From: Gudongella sp034006985
Lineage (GTDB): Bacteria > Bacillota > Clostridia > Tissierellales > Tissierellaceae
Direction of reading: 5' to 3'
DNA: 64,000 nucleotides
Assembly: GCA_034006985.1 (NCBI GenBank)
Contig: JAVERT010000006.1
Span: forward strand, 1-64,000
A program made the position numbers and the translations under genes. The notes beneath the pieces are model-generated. The model was not told the DNA's origin. It ran no database searches and saw only the letters and a program-made list of their open reading frames with translations. The first letter of the stretch is position 1. Each line of letters opens with the position of its first letter. Of this stretch, positions 35,270 to 44,785 are shown in pieces.

Positions 35270-35929
35270 GTGGGAAATAAAAAGCAATTATTTAAATACA
35301 TATTAATATCTAGTACAATAGTAATTATAATCTTGATTTTAAATAAATTTAATATATTTGAAGGATATGGACCCAATGAAATTGTAGATTTTATCCAAGG
35401 AAAAGGCATACTTGGGCCTATTGTTTATGTACTTTTGTTGTCTTCTATTCCACTTTTATTATTCCCAGATTCAGTCTTGGTGATTGCGGGAGGTATGTTG
35501 TTTGGATTATTTTGGGGTTCGCTTCTTACTGTAATAGGTTCTTTAATCGGGGGGGTTATTGCATTTTTTATATCTAGAAAACTAGGTAGAACTGCTGTTA
35601 AAAAACTTATAAAGAAGGATTTGGTTATATTTGATAAAGGTAAGAATGGATTTTTTTTAATTTTGATGCTAAGACTTATACCATTATTTCCTTTTAAAGT
35701 AGTTAGTTATAGTGCAGGATTTTCAGATATAAAGCTTAAAGATTTTGCTATGGCTACTACTCTGGGATCACTGCCGGGAATAATAGTATATACCAACTTA
35801 GGAGACAAAACTACGGTGATAGGATCCACAGATTTTTATATATCAATTGGCTTATTAATAGGATTATTTATCTTATCATATATTGTCAAAAACATATTTA
35901 AAGAGAGGGGAAAAAGTATTAGTGAATAA
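35270..35929 (+). CDS. VTT-domain membrane protein, second copy
   Basis: A 219-residue membrane protein starting at GTG 35270, four bases after the Fe-S gene. The VTT core has PLLLFPDSVLVIAGGMLFGL near 65 and LRLIPLFPFKVVSYSAGF near 135. It is divergent from the first copy, so the pair is old. Its end overlaps the next start by eight bases. Confidence 0.85.
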   Translation: MGNKKQLFKYILISSTIVIIILILNKFNIFEGYGPNEIVDFIQGKGILGPIVYVLLLSSIPLLLFPDSVLVIAGGMLFGLFWGSLLTVIGSLIGGVIAFFISRKLGRTAVKKLIKKDLVIFDKGKNGFFLILMLRLIPLFPFKVVSYSAGFSDIKLKDFAMATTLGSLPGIIVYTNLGDKTTVIGSTDFYISIGLLIGLFILSYIVKNIFKERGKSISE

Positions 35930-37154
35930 AAAAATACTACTCACAGTAATGCTAGTATTAAGTATATTTAATTTAACTGCATGTGGTAAAGGGAAAATAG
36001 ATGAAAGTGATATTTTTCAAAAAGATTTTGAGGAATTAGTGGAAGAGGCAAGAGGAACTACCGTAACTTTTTATGGTTGGGGAGGTAGTGGGCAGACAAA
36101 TGCATGGATAGATGGATATCTTACAGAAAGTATAAAAAAGGATTATGACATAAAAGTAAAAAGAGTTGGAATGAATATGGATGAAATTCTAAATAAACTA
36201 TTAAATGAAAAGCAATTAGATGTAGAGGTTGGGAATATTGATGTAATATGGATAAATGGGGAAAATTTTTTTACCGCAAGAGAAAATGACCTTTTATTTG
36301 GACCTTTTACATACAAGTTAGATAATTTTAATAAGTATATAGATGAAAATTCTTTAGATATTAGGTATGACTTTGGATATCCAGTAGAAGGATATGAAGC
36401 GCCCTATGGTAAAGCTCAACTTGTTATGGTGTATGATAGCGAGAAGATAAAAGACCCACCTGAAAATTATAGGGAACTGTTGGAACTAGCAAAATCTAAT
36501 CCAGGGAAAATAACTTATTCGGCACCACCAGATTTTACAGGTTCTGCATTTATTAGGAATATTATATACGATATAATTGGTTATGAAAGCTTTACAAATT
36601 TAGAATTAGATGAAGATGTCGTTAGAAATATTATTAAACCAGCAATTGATTATTTAAGAGAATTAAAACCATACTTATGGAGAGAAGGAGTTACTTATCC
36701 ATCAGATGTAGCTTTACTTAATAATATGTATTCTGATGGAGAGGTCTGGATGACTTTAGATTATCATCCAAATTCACCGTATGGGAAAATATTGACAGGA
36801 GAATACAGTGATTCAACTAGAACTCATATATTTGAAAATGGTGCTATAGGGAACACTCACTTTTTAGCTATACCTTATAATGCTCCAAATAAAAAGGGTG
36901 CAATGGCACTGATAGATTATATACTAAGTGTAGAATCACAAGCTAGTAAGTATGATCCTAATATATGGGGAGATTTGCCAGTACTTGATAATGAAAAATT
37001 AAGTGAAGATGAAAAAAAAATATTTTCATCTATAAAGCTTGGGGAGGCTACCATACCTCAAGATATACTATTTCAAAATAGGCTGCCAGAAGTTTCAGCA
37101 GAAATAATCCCATTAATTGAAAAAATATGGATAGAAGAAATCCCGGGGGAATAA
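35922..37154 (+). CDS. YnjB-like ABC transporter substrate-binding lipoprotein
   Basis: A 410-residue lipoprotein from GTG 35922 (lipobox NLTAC). The mature protein has the YnjB opening TVTFYGWGGSGQTNAWIDGY, then IDVIWINGENFF and PVEGYEAPYGKAQ, and belongs with the thiamine/iron-type (PBP II) binding proteins. The ligand is unknown, as for E. coli YnjB. The gene overlaps the VTT gene and is followed by both permeases. Confidence 0.85.
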   Translation: MNKKILLTVMLVLSIFNLTACGKGKIDESDIFQKDFEELVEEARGTTVTFYGWGGSGQTNAWIDGYLTESIKKDYDIKVKRVGMNMDEILNKLLNEKQLDVEVGNIDVIWINGENFFTARENDLLFGPFTYKLDNFNKYIDENSLDIRYDFGYPVEGYEAPYGKAQLVMVYDSEKIKDPPENYRELLELAKSNPGKITYSAPPDFTGSAFIRNIIYDIIGYESFTNLELDEDVVRNIIKPAIDYLRELKPYLWREGVTYPSDVALLNNMYSDGEVWMTLDYHPNSPYGKILTGEYSDSTRTHIFENGAIGNTHFLAIPYNAPNKKGAMALIDYILSVESQASKYDPNIWGDLPVLDNEKLSEDEKKIFSSIKLGEATIPQDILFQNRLPEVSAEIIPLIEKIWIEEIPGE

Positions 37155-37155
37155 T

Positions 37156-38013
37156 TTGAAAGACAAGTTAAAACCATATATATTATTATCACCAGTTTTA
37201 CTTATAATAGCATTAGTATTTTTATCGGGTATTATTATGGCTATAGTACAGAGCTTTGGATATTTTAGAGTAGCTGGCCTAAATGAGTTTACATTGAGAT
37301 ATTACAGGGAAGTGTTAGGTAGTGATAGTTTTTTATCATCACTATCATTTAGTTTGTATACTTCGCTAGTATCATCTATTGTTGCAGTAATATTCGGGGT
37401 GTTACTTGCAAATACTATAGCAAAATATAAAAATGGAAATAATGTAATAAAGTATTTATACGGTATTCCTATTATAGTTCCACATATAGTATCTGTTTTA
37501 CTTGTTTACAATATATTATCTAATACAGGAGTATTGCCTAGAATTTTATATGGTATTGGGATAATAAATAGTGCGAGTGAATTCCCTTCTCTTCTTTATG
37601 ATGAAAATGGGATAGGTATAATTATAACTTATTTATGGAAGGAAATTCCTTTTGTAGCATTTACAACATATACAGTACTAGCGAGGATATCGGATGAATT
37701 TTTAGAGGTAGCAAGTGATCTTGGTGCAACAAATAAACAAGCGTTTTTTCATGTAACTTTGCCATTGTTGATGCCTTCTATATTATCATCTTTTATTATT
37801 ATATTTGCATTTTCATTTGGAGCTTATGAAGTACCACTACTTCTTGGTCCCACTAAACCGAAAGCATTAGCTGTACAAGCATTTATTGAATATAGTAATC
37901 CAGTGCTTGAGAACAGACCATACGCAATGGTTATAAATGTTATAATAACATTTATTTCTTTTATACTTGCATCTATTTATTATAGATTATTTCAAAAGAT
38001 ACACAAATACTAG
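37156..38013 (+). CDS. ABC transporter permease (first half of YnjC-type pair)
   Basis: A 285-residue permease with six helices, starting at TTG 37156 behind GGGGGA. The cytoplasmic EAA loop, EVASDLGATNKQAFFHVTL, lies near 188-206. In E. coli YnjC the two permease halves are one protein; here they are two genes. Confidence 0.85.
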   Translation: MKDKLKPYILLSPVLLIIALVFLSGIIMAIVQSFGYFRVAGLNEFTLRYYREVLGSDSFLSSLSFSLYTSLVSSIVAVIFGVLLANTIAKYKNGNNVIKYLYGIPIIVPHIVSVLLVYNILSNTGVLPRILYGIGIINSASEFPSLLYDENGIGIIITYLWKEIPFVAFTTYTVLARISDEFLEVASDLGATNKQAFFHVTLPLLMPSILSSFIIIFAFSFGAYEVPLLLGPTKPKALAVQAFIEYSNPVLENRPYAMVINVIITFISFILASIYYRLFQKIHKY

Positions 38014-38022
38014 GGTGATTAG

Positions 38023-38826
38023 ATGAGAGATAAAAATCAATATAAAAGAATACTAGCTATTTTTATATGCTTTTTGATAATTCCTTTAGGGGTATTATTA
38101 ATATGGAGTTTCTCAAAGAATTGGTCTTGGCCAAATGTATTTCCATCTAAATTTGGATTAAGAGGATGGGAATATTTTTTTGATTCAAGCTCAAATAGTA
38201 TAAATATATTATTTTTTAGCATTTGTCTATCTTTAGTCGTTACGTTTTTTACACTTATTATTACTATTCCAGCTGCAAAAGCATTGTCATTTTATGAGTT
38301 TAAGGGTAAAAAGATAATTGAATTATTAATATATGCGCCAATTATAGTACCGCCTGTTGCAGTTGCAATGGGTATACATTTTCAATTCATAAAGATAGGA
38401 CTTGCTAATACATTTATAGGGGTAGTTCTTGTACATATTATACCTTGTATTCCATATTCAGTAAGAATACTTAAATCTGTATTTGAACTTATGGGTAGAA
38501 ATATAGAAGAAGAAGCTTTGGATTTGGGAGCAAATAGATTACAGTGTTATATATATATAACGCTACCATTAATACTCCCAGGTGTATTATCTGCAGGGAG
38601 CATAGTATTTATAGTTTCATTTAGCCAATATTTCTTAACATTTTTGATAGGTGGAGGAAGGGTAGTTACTTTTTCCATGCTCATGTTTCCATTTATACAA
38701 AGTGGAGATAGAATGATAGCATCTGTTTATAGCATAGTATTTATTGTTACTACTGTGGTAGTATTATTTATTGTAGAGAAAATGACGTATAAGTTTTATA
38801 GGGATGTGAAAAGATGGTATCTATAA
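38023..38826 (+). CDS. ABC transporter permease (second half of YnjC-type pair)
   Basis: A 267-residue permease with six helices and an EAA loop EEEALDLGANRLQCYIYITL near 165-184. It pairs with the preceding permease. No ATP-binding subunit of an importer is found in the cluster. Its end overlaps the glycosyltransferase start by 13 bases. Confidence 0.85.
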   Translation: MRDKNQYKRILAIFICFLIIPLGVLLIWSFSKNWSWPNVFPSKFGLRGWEYFFDSSSNSINILFFSICLSLVVTFFTLIITIPAAKALSFYEFKGKKIIELLIYAPIIVPPVAVAMGIHFQFIKIGLANTFIGVVLVHIIPCIPYSVRILKSVFELMGRNIEEEALDLGANRLQCYIYITLPLILPGVLSAGSIVFIVSFSQYFLTFLIGGGRVVTFSMLMFPFIQSGDRMIASVYSIVFIVTTVVVLFIVEKMTYKFYRDVKRWYL

Positions 38827-39491
38827 TTATTCCAGTATTAAATGAAGAAGAAAATATAGAAAAAAGACTTAAAGATATAAAGGCAATTAAAGGGGATATA
38901 GAGATAATAATAGTTGATGGGGGTAGTACTGACTTAAGTGTTGAGATTGCGAAAAGTTATGGGCAAGTAGTATTGAGTAAAAAAGGTAGAGCAAGTCAAA
39001 TGAATACAGGTGCTAAACTTGCAAAGGGAGATATATTTTGGTTTGTCCATTTAGATTCAAAATTAAATAGTAATAGTATAGCAGAGATTGAAAATACTAT
39101 AAAAAGTGGGTATGTTGGAGGATGTTTTAGTCTTTATTTTTATGATATGACTAATTTGTTTATGAAATTTATAGCTATTTCTTCAAATTATAGAGCTAAA
39201 TATTTGAAATTGATATTTGGAGACCAAGGGATATTTATGAGTAGATATATCTACAAAAAACTTGGTGGATATAGAGATATGGAGTTAATGGAAGATTGGG
39301 ATATTTCAGCTAGAATTCATAAATTAGGAAAGCTGAAAGTGTTAAAGAGTAAAATAGGAACTTCGGCCAGAAAATTTAAGAGTAGAGGTGAGCTTAGAAC
39401 TCTTCTACTAATGCATAGAATAAAAATATTATACATGTTAGGAGTTCCTACTGAAAAACTGGCTAAAATGTATAGTGAGGTGAGAGAGTGA
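38814..39491 (+). CDS. GT2 glycosyltransferase, TIGR04283 (arsenosugar-type) family
   Basis: A 225-residue GT-A glycosyltransferase. IIIPVLNEEENI opens the nucleotide-sugar fold, IIIVDGGSTD gives the first acidic motif, KGRASQMNTGAKLAKGD and HLDS give the metal site, and MEDWDIS the late motif. It is the size and type of TIGR04283 proteins, which are often found beside TIGR04282 proteins. Sugar donor and acceptor are unknown. Confidence 0.85.
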   Translation: MVSIIIPVLNEEENIEKRLKDIKAIKGDIEIIIVDGGSTDLSVEIAKSYGQVVLSKKGRASQMNTGAKLAKGDIFWFVHLDSKLNSNSIAEIENTIKSGYVGGCFSLYFYDMTNLFMKFIAISSNYRAKYLKLIFGDQGIFMSRYIYKKLGGYRDMELMEDWDISARIHKLGKLKVLKSKIGTSARKFKSRGELRTLLLMHRIKILYMLGVPTEKLAKMYSEVRE

Positions 39492-40201
39492 ACGCTTTGA
39501 TATTAATGAGCAGAGTACCTATACCAGGAAAGACGAAGACAAGGTTAATGGACATATTATCCGGAAAGGAATGTGCAGATTTACATGTAAACTTTTTGAG
39601 AGATTTAGTAAGTACTTTTGAATGTTTGAAAGAGAACATAGACATATACATGACATATGCTCCTGAAAATCCTATAGAATTAATTGAATCTATTATACCT
39701 GATTTCATAAGTTGTTTTCCTCAAGAAGGGCAAGATTTGGGAGATAGAATGTATAATGCAATTTCTAAAGTTTTCAGTCTTGGTTATGAAAAGGTAATTT
39801 TAATAGGATCTGATGTTCCTCAATTATTAGGAATAGATATATTAGCAGCTTTTAATATATTAGAGGGATGTGATTTAGTTTTAGGTCCTACTTATGATGG
39901 AGGCTACTACTTAGTTGGGATGAATAAAGCATATAAAAGGATTTTTTCTATTGATAAAAAATGGGGTGCTAAGTCAGTACTAGAAGCTACTATAGAAATA
40001 GCAAATGATATAAATCTTAGTGTCGGCCTAGCTAACAAATACAGAGATATAGATACAAGTGATGACTTATTTAAATTTATAGATAAATATAGGGATAATA
40101 ATTTAGTAGCTCCAAACACCATTAATTTTTTAAAGGAATGGAGAGAAAAAGATGAAATATGGATTAATAGAAATGATAAAGGAATATATAAATATAAATA
40201 A
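39488..40201 (+). CDS. DUF2064/TIGR04282 glycosyltransferase-like protein
   Basis: A 237-residue protein with a nucleotidyltransferase-like fold starting at GTG 39488, sharing four bases with the previous stop (GTGA). Motifs: MSRVPIPGKTKTRL (nucleotide loop), LIGSDVPQL and LGPTYDGGYYLVGM. These are the marks of the TIGR04282 family (PF09837), usually paired with TIGR04283. The two probably act in successive steps on one product. Confidence 0.88.
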   Translation: MNALILMSRVPIPGKTKTRLMDILSGKECADLHVNFLRDLVSTFECLKENIDIYMTYAPENPIELIESIIPDFISCFPQEGQDLGDRMYNAISKVFSLGYEKVILIGSDVPQLLGIDILAAFNILEGCDLVLGPTYDGGYYLVGMNKAYKRIFSIDKKWGAKSVLEATIEIANDINLSVGLANKYRDIDTSDDLFKFIDKYRDNNLVAPNTINFLKEWREKDEIWINRNDKGIYKYK

Positions 40202-41153
40202 ATATACACGTTTAATCGACTTAGACCTAGATAAAAATGTGGATGTGAAGTTTTTAGCACAAGGAGAATACAATATTAATTATACTATTGAATCTTTGAC
40301 TAAAAAATATGTATTTAGAGTGAATATTGGAAGTCAATTGGGGTTAAATAATCAAATAGAATATGAATATAATGCTTTGAAATACCTTGAAGGCTCAGAT
40401 GTAACTCCAAAAGTGTATTTTGTAGATAATTCAAGGGAATATTTTGAATATGGAATACTAATTATGGAGTTTTTGAAAGGAGAACCACTTGAATATCATA
40501 GTGATTTAATTAAAGCTGCAGATATATTCTCTAAAATTCATTCAATAGAAATTAAGAAGAATCATAATTTCTTAGTAGAAGAGAATATATTCACCGATAG
40601 GATAACTGAATCTGAAATACTTTTAAAAAATCTATGGGATACTGCCTTTATAGATAAAAAAACAAAATTGTTTTTCCATAAATTGTTGGACTGGTCAAAG
40701 TATAATAGCTATAAAGAAAAGTATTTTTTAGAAAAACCTTGGCATGTAATAAACAATACAGAAGTGAATTCCCATAATTTCATAATAGGAAGGGAAAAAT
40801 CATATTTAATAGACTGGGAAAAACCAGTAATAAGTGATCCATCTCAAGATTTGACTCAATTTTTAGCCCCTACTACAACCTTGTGGAGGAGTAATTATGT
40901 GCTGACTCAAAGTGAAATAGAAGACTTTTTTAAATCTTATATAAGAAATCAAAAAAATAATAAAGATATAAGAGAAAGAGTAGAGTTATATACTCCTTAC
41001 CTTTATTTAAGAGCATTATCTTGGTGTGTATTTGCGTATATTGAGTACCAAAATCCAAATAAAACAATAAAAAATATGGATACATATGAAAAAATAAAAT
41101 CATATCTTGATATTTTATTTATGGAACAGTTATTGAAGAAATATAATATTTAA
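40152..41153 (+). CDS. APH/choline-kinase-like phosphotransferase with altered catalytic loop
   Basis: A 333-residue kinase-like protein overlapping the previous gene by 50 bases; GGAGAG precedes ATG 40152. The N-lobe has FRVNIGS with the lysine-side strand, and the hinge is LIMEFLKGEPL. In the catalytic loop the usual H-x-D is NNTEVNSHN, leaving Glu204 where Asp is expected and Asn209 as the metal ligand. The Mg site LIDWEK (Asp221) is kept. It probably phosphorylates a small molecule made by the neighbouring enzymes, or has lost activity. It ends the cluster. Confidence 0.75.
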   Translation: MKYGLIEMIKEYININKYTRLIDLDLDKNVDVKFLAQGEYNINYTIESLTKKYVFRVNIGSQLGLNNQIEYEYNALKYLEGSDVTPKVYFVDNSREYFEYGILIMEFLKGEPLEYHSDLIKAADIFSKIHSIEIKKNHNFLVEENIFTDRITESEILLKNLWDTAFIDKKTKLFFHKLLDWSKYNSYKEKYFLEKPWHVINNTEVNSHNFIIGREKSYLIDWEKPVISDPSQDLTQFLAPTTTLWRSNYVLTQSEIEDFFKSYIRNQKNNKDIRERVELYTPYLYLRALSWCVFAYIEYQNPNKTIKNMDTYEKIKSYLDILFMEQLLKKYNI

Positions 41154-41185
41154 TTATTATATTTCAGATAGCTATATAAATCAAT

Positions 41186-42925
41186 TTATAGAATTTGGTT
41201 ATTTATGTCTGAAGTAGTTGGAATAATAATAGTTACTACTGTTCCAACGCCTATTTTAGAATCAATTTGAACGCCTGACTCATTTCCATATATGAGTTGT
41301 AGGCGTTTGTTTACGTTTTGGATTCCTACACCTCCTAATTTTGTGAGGGTGCTTTTTTCAGTGTTGGAATCAAAGCCGACACCGTTGTCTATTACTTTTA
41401 AAATCAATTGATGTTCATTTTTTTCGACTTGAATTTTAATAAATCCAACTTCATCCAGTTCTTTTATACCATGATAAATTGCATTTTCAACGATGGGTTG
41501 GAGAATTATTTTAGGTACTTTAATGGATTTGTATGTTTCAGGACAATCAATATCGTATTTAAGGTGATCATCATATCGTTGTTTTTGAATAAACAGGTAT
41601 TGTTTTATGTGCTCAATTTCATCACCAAGTGTTATTTTATCACTACCTTGACTGAGAGAAATCCTAAAAAATTGTGCAAGAGATTTCGTCGTGGCGATTA
41701 CCTTTTCACTGTCGCCAAATTCTGCCATCCAAACTATGGTGTCTAAAGTATTATAAAGAAAATGCGGATTAATTTGACTATATAGCGATCTGATTTCAGA
41801 TTCTCTTAGGAAGCTTTCTTTTTCTTGAATGCCTTCCATCAGGAACTGAATTTTATCAATCATTTCATTGAAGTGCTTTTTGAGGTTTTCTACTTCATAG
41901 CTATTGCCTGTTCCTTCCGGTACTTTAGAAAATTCAGTGGAAAGATTGCTCATAGCATATTCAAGTTCGCGTATTGGTTTTGATATTTTAGAAGCCATAA
42001 TATAGCTACTTCCTAATACTATTATAAGTAATATGATTCCAACCACAATAATTGTCTCGAAAATTTGTTTTCTTGCTGCATCTAAATTATCAAGTGATGA
42101 CAATCCCACTAGAATCCAGTCAGTTCCTTCTAATTCATAATGATGTGTCAACAGTTTCATTTTCGGGTCGTAACCATCATCCATTTGACTGATTTCAATA
42201 AGTTTATCTCGATTTATCTCTTCTTCAAAATAACTTGGATCTTTATGAAAAACTACTTCGCCAGCTTGGGTTAATATAAATGCAAAACCGTTATTACCCA
42301 GAGCTAATGTGTTCAATTGATTCTCAATTACTTCATAAGAAAAATCTAAAATAAGCACACCAATGTTGTCGCCATTAGGGTCACTGATTTCTTGACCAAC
42401 GGAGATGACCCATGTGCTTTTGTCCATGGAAAAGCTTTGTCTTCTAATAGAAGTCAAAACAGGCATGTTATTTTTCATAAGAACATTCATGTACCATGGT
42501 TGGCTCATCATATTCTCGGAGACGGTCATATCTATTACATCATCACTGGAAATTATGCGCCCATCTTTGCTCACCAACATTCCGGTTATAAGAAAGGGAT
42601 CAGATTCAAGGACAGTTGTCATTAAATCGACAACTCGACTCCTTGAAAATTGATTGTCCGATGTAAGATAATCGAGTGTATCTGTATCGTTACTAATTAC
42701 ATTTGACAAACTTTTGAGCTTATCCAAATAAATCTCAATTGACCTTCCGTTTTGATCCACAGCAGTTGAGGTTACATTTAGGGCATCTGTTAAAAAGATT
42801 GAAGACAGACTATAATAAAGAATCATTCCCATTAAGGAGACTAAAACTATACTAGTCAGCAAATAATAGGCTGCAATCTGTACACGTATATATTTAAAAT
42901 GTTTAAACAAGGAAAATTTAGTCAT
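41186..42925 (-). CDS. YesM-like sensor histidine kinase
   Basis: A 579-residue kinase: first transmembrane helix about 17-38, an extracytoplasmic Cache-type sensor (about 40-285), a second helix about 292-312, HAMP to about 360, and the His_kinase domain with INPHFLYNTL (His388). The ATP-binding domain carries PIVENAIYHG and DNGVGFD. It overlaps the response regulator gene by eight bases and is the last gene of the minus-strand operon. YesM-type kinases usually sense sugars or envelope signals. The partner genes suggest a redox or host-glycan context. Confidence 0.9.
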   Translation of the reverse strand: MTKFSLFKHFKYIRVQIAAYYLLTSIVLVSLMGMILYYSLSSIFLTDALNVTSTAVDQNGRSIEIYLDKLKSLSNVISNDTDTLDYLTSDNQFSRSRVVDLMTTVLESDPFLITGMLVSKDGRIISSDDVIDMTVSENMMSQPWYMNVLMKNNMPVLTSIRRQSFSMDKSTWVISVGQEISDPNGDNIGVLILDFSYEVIENQLNTLALGNNGFAFILTQAGEVVFHKDPSYFEEEINRDKLIEISQMDDGYDPKMKLLTHHYELEGTDWILVGLSSLDNLDAARKQIFETIIVVGIILLIIVLGSSYIMASKISKPIRELEYAMSNLSTEFSKVPEGTGNSYEVENLKKHFNEMIDKIQFLMEGIQEKESFLRESEIRSLYSQINPHFLYNTLDTIVWMAEFGDSEKVIATTKSLAQFFRISLSQGSDKITLGDEIEHIKQYLFIQKQRYDDHLKYDIDCPETYKSIKVPKIILQPIVENAIYHGIKELDEVGFIKIQVEKNEHQLILKVIDNGVGFDSNTEKSTLTKLGGVGIQNVNKRLQLIYGNESGVQIDSKIGVGTVVTIIIPTTSDINNQIL

Positions 42926-43691
42926 CAGTCGACCTCACATTCACAGAATATTTTTTGGGAGAAAGGCCAAACATTTTTTTAAAGCGCACAGAGAAATAAT
43001 TTACATCTTCAAATCCAACGTGTTCAGCAACTTCATAAACTTTTAGATCAGTGGTTAGTAACAATAGTTTTGATTTTTCCAGCCTACTAGAAAGCATATA
43101 ATCTTGAAAAGATTGGCCCATAAGTGTTTTAAAGAGTGTACTGGTATAACCTGGACTAAAACCCATTTGGCTAGCCAAGATAGTCAGAGAAAACGAAGGA
43201 TTTCCAAGTTCTCTTTCTGTAATTTGTATCAGTGCTTTTTTATAAGAATCATCTTCGATATGCTCGGATTCATGAATGCTTTTCAACATTTCCTTTAATT
43301 CCAATGATTTACGGTCATTTTCGATGGAAGTAATCAGTTTGATCAGAAGGGTGTTGATGTCAGCTTTTGATACGGGTTTTAGAATATAGTCTTCAACACC
43401 GATTTTAAGTGCACTTATAGCATAGTCAAAATAATCATATCCTGTCAACATTGCTATTTTTACAGAAGGGGACTCACTTTTAATACGTTTTGCAACTTCA
43501 AGTCCGCTTAATTTTGGAAGATTGATGTCTAAAAGCACAATATTGGGAGAATGCATAACAAAAAGATCATAGGCTTCTTGACCATTGACCGCTTCGTAAA
43601 TCTCAGATATATTTAGTTTTTCATAATCTAAAAGGGTGACAATCCCCTTGCGAACAAGGGGTTCATCTTCAACTACTAACAATTTGTACAT
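42918..43691 (-). CDS. YesN-like response regulator (REC + AraC HTH)
   Basis: A 257-residue regulator with a receiver domain (about 1-125; acidic pair Glu8/Asp9, phosphoacceptor Asp55, Lys in YILKP) and an AraC-type double helix-turn-helix at the C-terminus (SLTILASQMGFSPGYTSTLF; YEVAEHVGFEDVNYFSVRF). It is paired with the overlapping YesM-like kinase. It starts seven bases after msrAB and may regulate the same operon. Confidence 0.92.
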   Translation of the reverse strand: MYKLLVVEDEPLVRKGIVTLLDYEKLNISEIYEAVNGQEAYDLFVMHSPNIVLLDINLPKLSGLEVAKRIKSESPSVKIAMLTGYDYFDYAISALKIGVEDYILKPVSKADINTLLIKLITSIENDRKSLELKEMLKSIHESEHIEDDSYKKALIQITERELGNPSFSLTILASQMGFSPGYTSTLFKTLMGQSFQDYMLSSRLEKSKLLLLTTDLKVYEVAEHVGFEDVNYFSVRFKKMFGLSPKKYSVNVRSTDD

Positions 43692-43698
43692 TATAACC

Positions 43699-44760
43699 TC
43701 ACTGTATATAAGACTTTAAATAATCGTAGCCTGCTTCACTCATCTCTTCATAAGGGATGAAGTTTATTGAAGCACTGTTGATGCAGTATCTTTTTCCACC
43801 GCGATCAACAGGACCATCGTCGAAAATATGCCCAAGGTGTGAATCTCCACTGCGGCTTCTAACTTCTACTCGAACCATATTAAAACTTGTGTCTTCATGC
43901 ACTGTCACAACTTCTGGAATTATTGGTTTTGTGAAGCTAGGCCAACCACAAGCAGAATCGTACTTGTCAGTTGAACTAAAAAGTGGTTCGCCAGTTGCCA
44001 CGTCAACATATATTCCTCTTTCAAAAGTATCCCAATAAGTGTTTGAAAAAGCATGTTCTGTATTGTTATTTTGAGTTACTTCATATTGAATATCTGTTAG
44101 CGTTTTTTTTAGTGTTTCATCATCTGGTTTAATATAATCATTAGGATCAATAATCGGATCATCTGATAATGATAAATCTATGTGACAATACCCATTTGGA
44201 TTTTTTGTAAGATAGTCCTGATGATATTCCTCTGCAAGTGCGTAATTGTCTAGTGGTAAAACTTCTACGACTAAAGGGTCTTTGTATTTATTTTGCTCTT
44301 CTGCCATCACAGTCTCAATGGTTTTTAAGTCTTCTTCATCTGTATAGTAAATCCCTGTTCTATATTGTGAGCCTCTATCATTTCCTTGTTTGTTGACACT
44401 TGTTGGATCAATTACTTTAAAATAATAGACTAACAAGCTAGTAAGGTCAACTTTTGATTTATCATAAGTCACATGCACGGTTTCGGCGTGATTAGTGTTA
44501 TCGTAGATGACCTCTTCATAAGTTGGGTTTTCTGTATTACCGTTTGCATATCCCGATGTAACATCGTAGACACCTGGAATTTTTTCCATATAAGCTTCAA
44601 CACCCCAAAAACATCCTCCAGCCAAATATATTTCACTCATTTGGTCATTATTCCACTCAATAGATGTTTGGTCCGAAGTTACTTCCGTAACGGGTTTGGG
44701 TGTACAAGCAGATAACAAAAGTATGGTGGAAAGCCCTAGAACCATAAAAAGTTTTTTCAT
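43699..44760 (-). CDS. msrAB: Peptide methionine sulfoxide reductase MsrA-MsrB fusion, lipoprotein
   Basis: A 353-residue two-domain enzyme with a lipoprotein signal (lipobox LLSAC, Cys19). MsrA (about 42-200) has the catalytic GGCFW (Cys50) and a possible resolving Cys192. MsrB (about 220-350) has CGWPSF (Cys271) and the catalytic RYCIN (Cys326) in place of selenocysteine; the zinc-type Cys pairs of some MsrB are absent. It reduces both methionine-S- and R-sulfoxides in exported proteins. Electrons come from the thioredoxin-like protein and CcdA encoded upstream in the same operon. Confidence 0.95.
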   Translation of the reverse strand: MKKLFMVLGLSTILLLSACTPKPVTEVTSDQTSIEWNNDQMSEIYLAGGCFWGVEAYMEKIPGVYDVTSGYANGNTENPTYEEVIYDNTNHAETVHVTYDKSKVDLTSLLVYYFKVIDPTSVNKQGNDRGSQYRTGIYYTDEEDLKTIETVMAEEQNKYKDPLVVEVLPLDNYALAEEYHQDYLTKNPNGYCHIDLSLSDDPIIDPNDYIKPDDETLKKTLTDIQYEVTQNNNTEHAFSNTYWDTFERGIYVDVATGEPLFSSTDKYDSACGWPSFTKPIIPEVVTVHEDTSFNMVRVEVRSRSGDSHLGHIFDDGPVDRGGKRYCINSASINFIPYEEMSEAGYDYLKSYIQ

Positions 44761-44785
44761 AGTAAGTTCTCCTTTCTACTGTTGT

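Noticed and set aside
42392..42653. Plus-strand frames of 77-82 residues inside the YesM-like gene
   Set aside because: Antisense shadows of a well-supported kinase gene.
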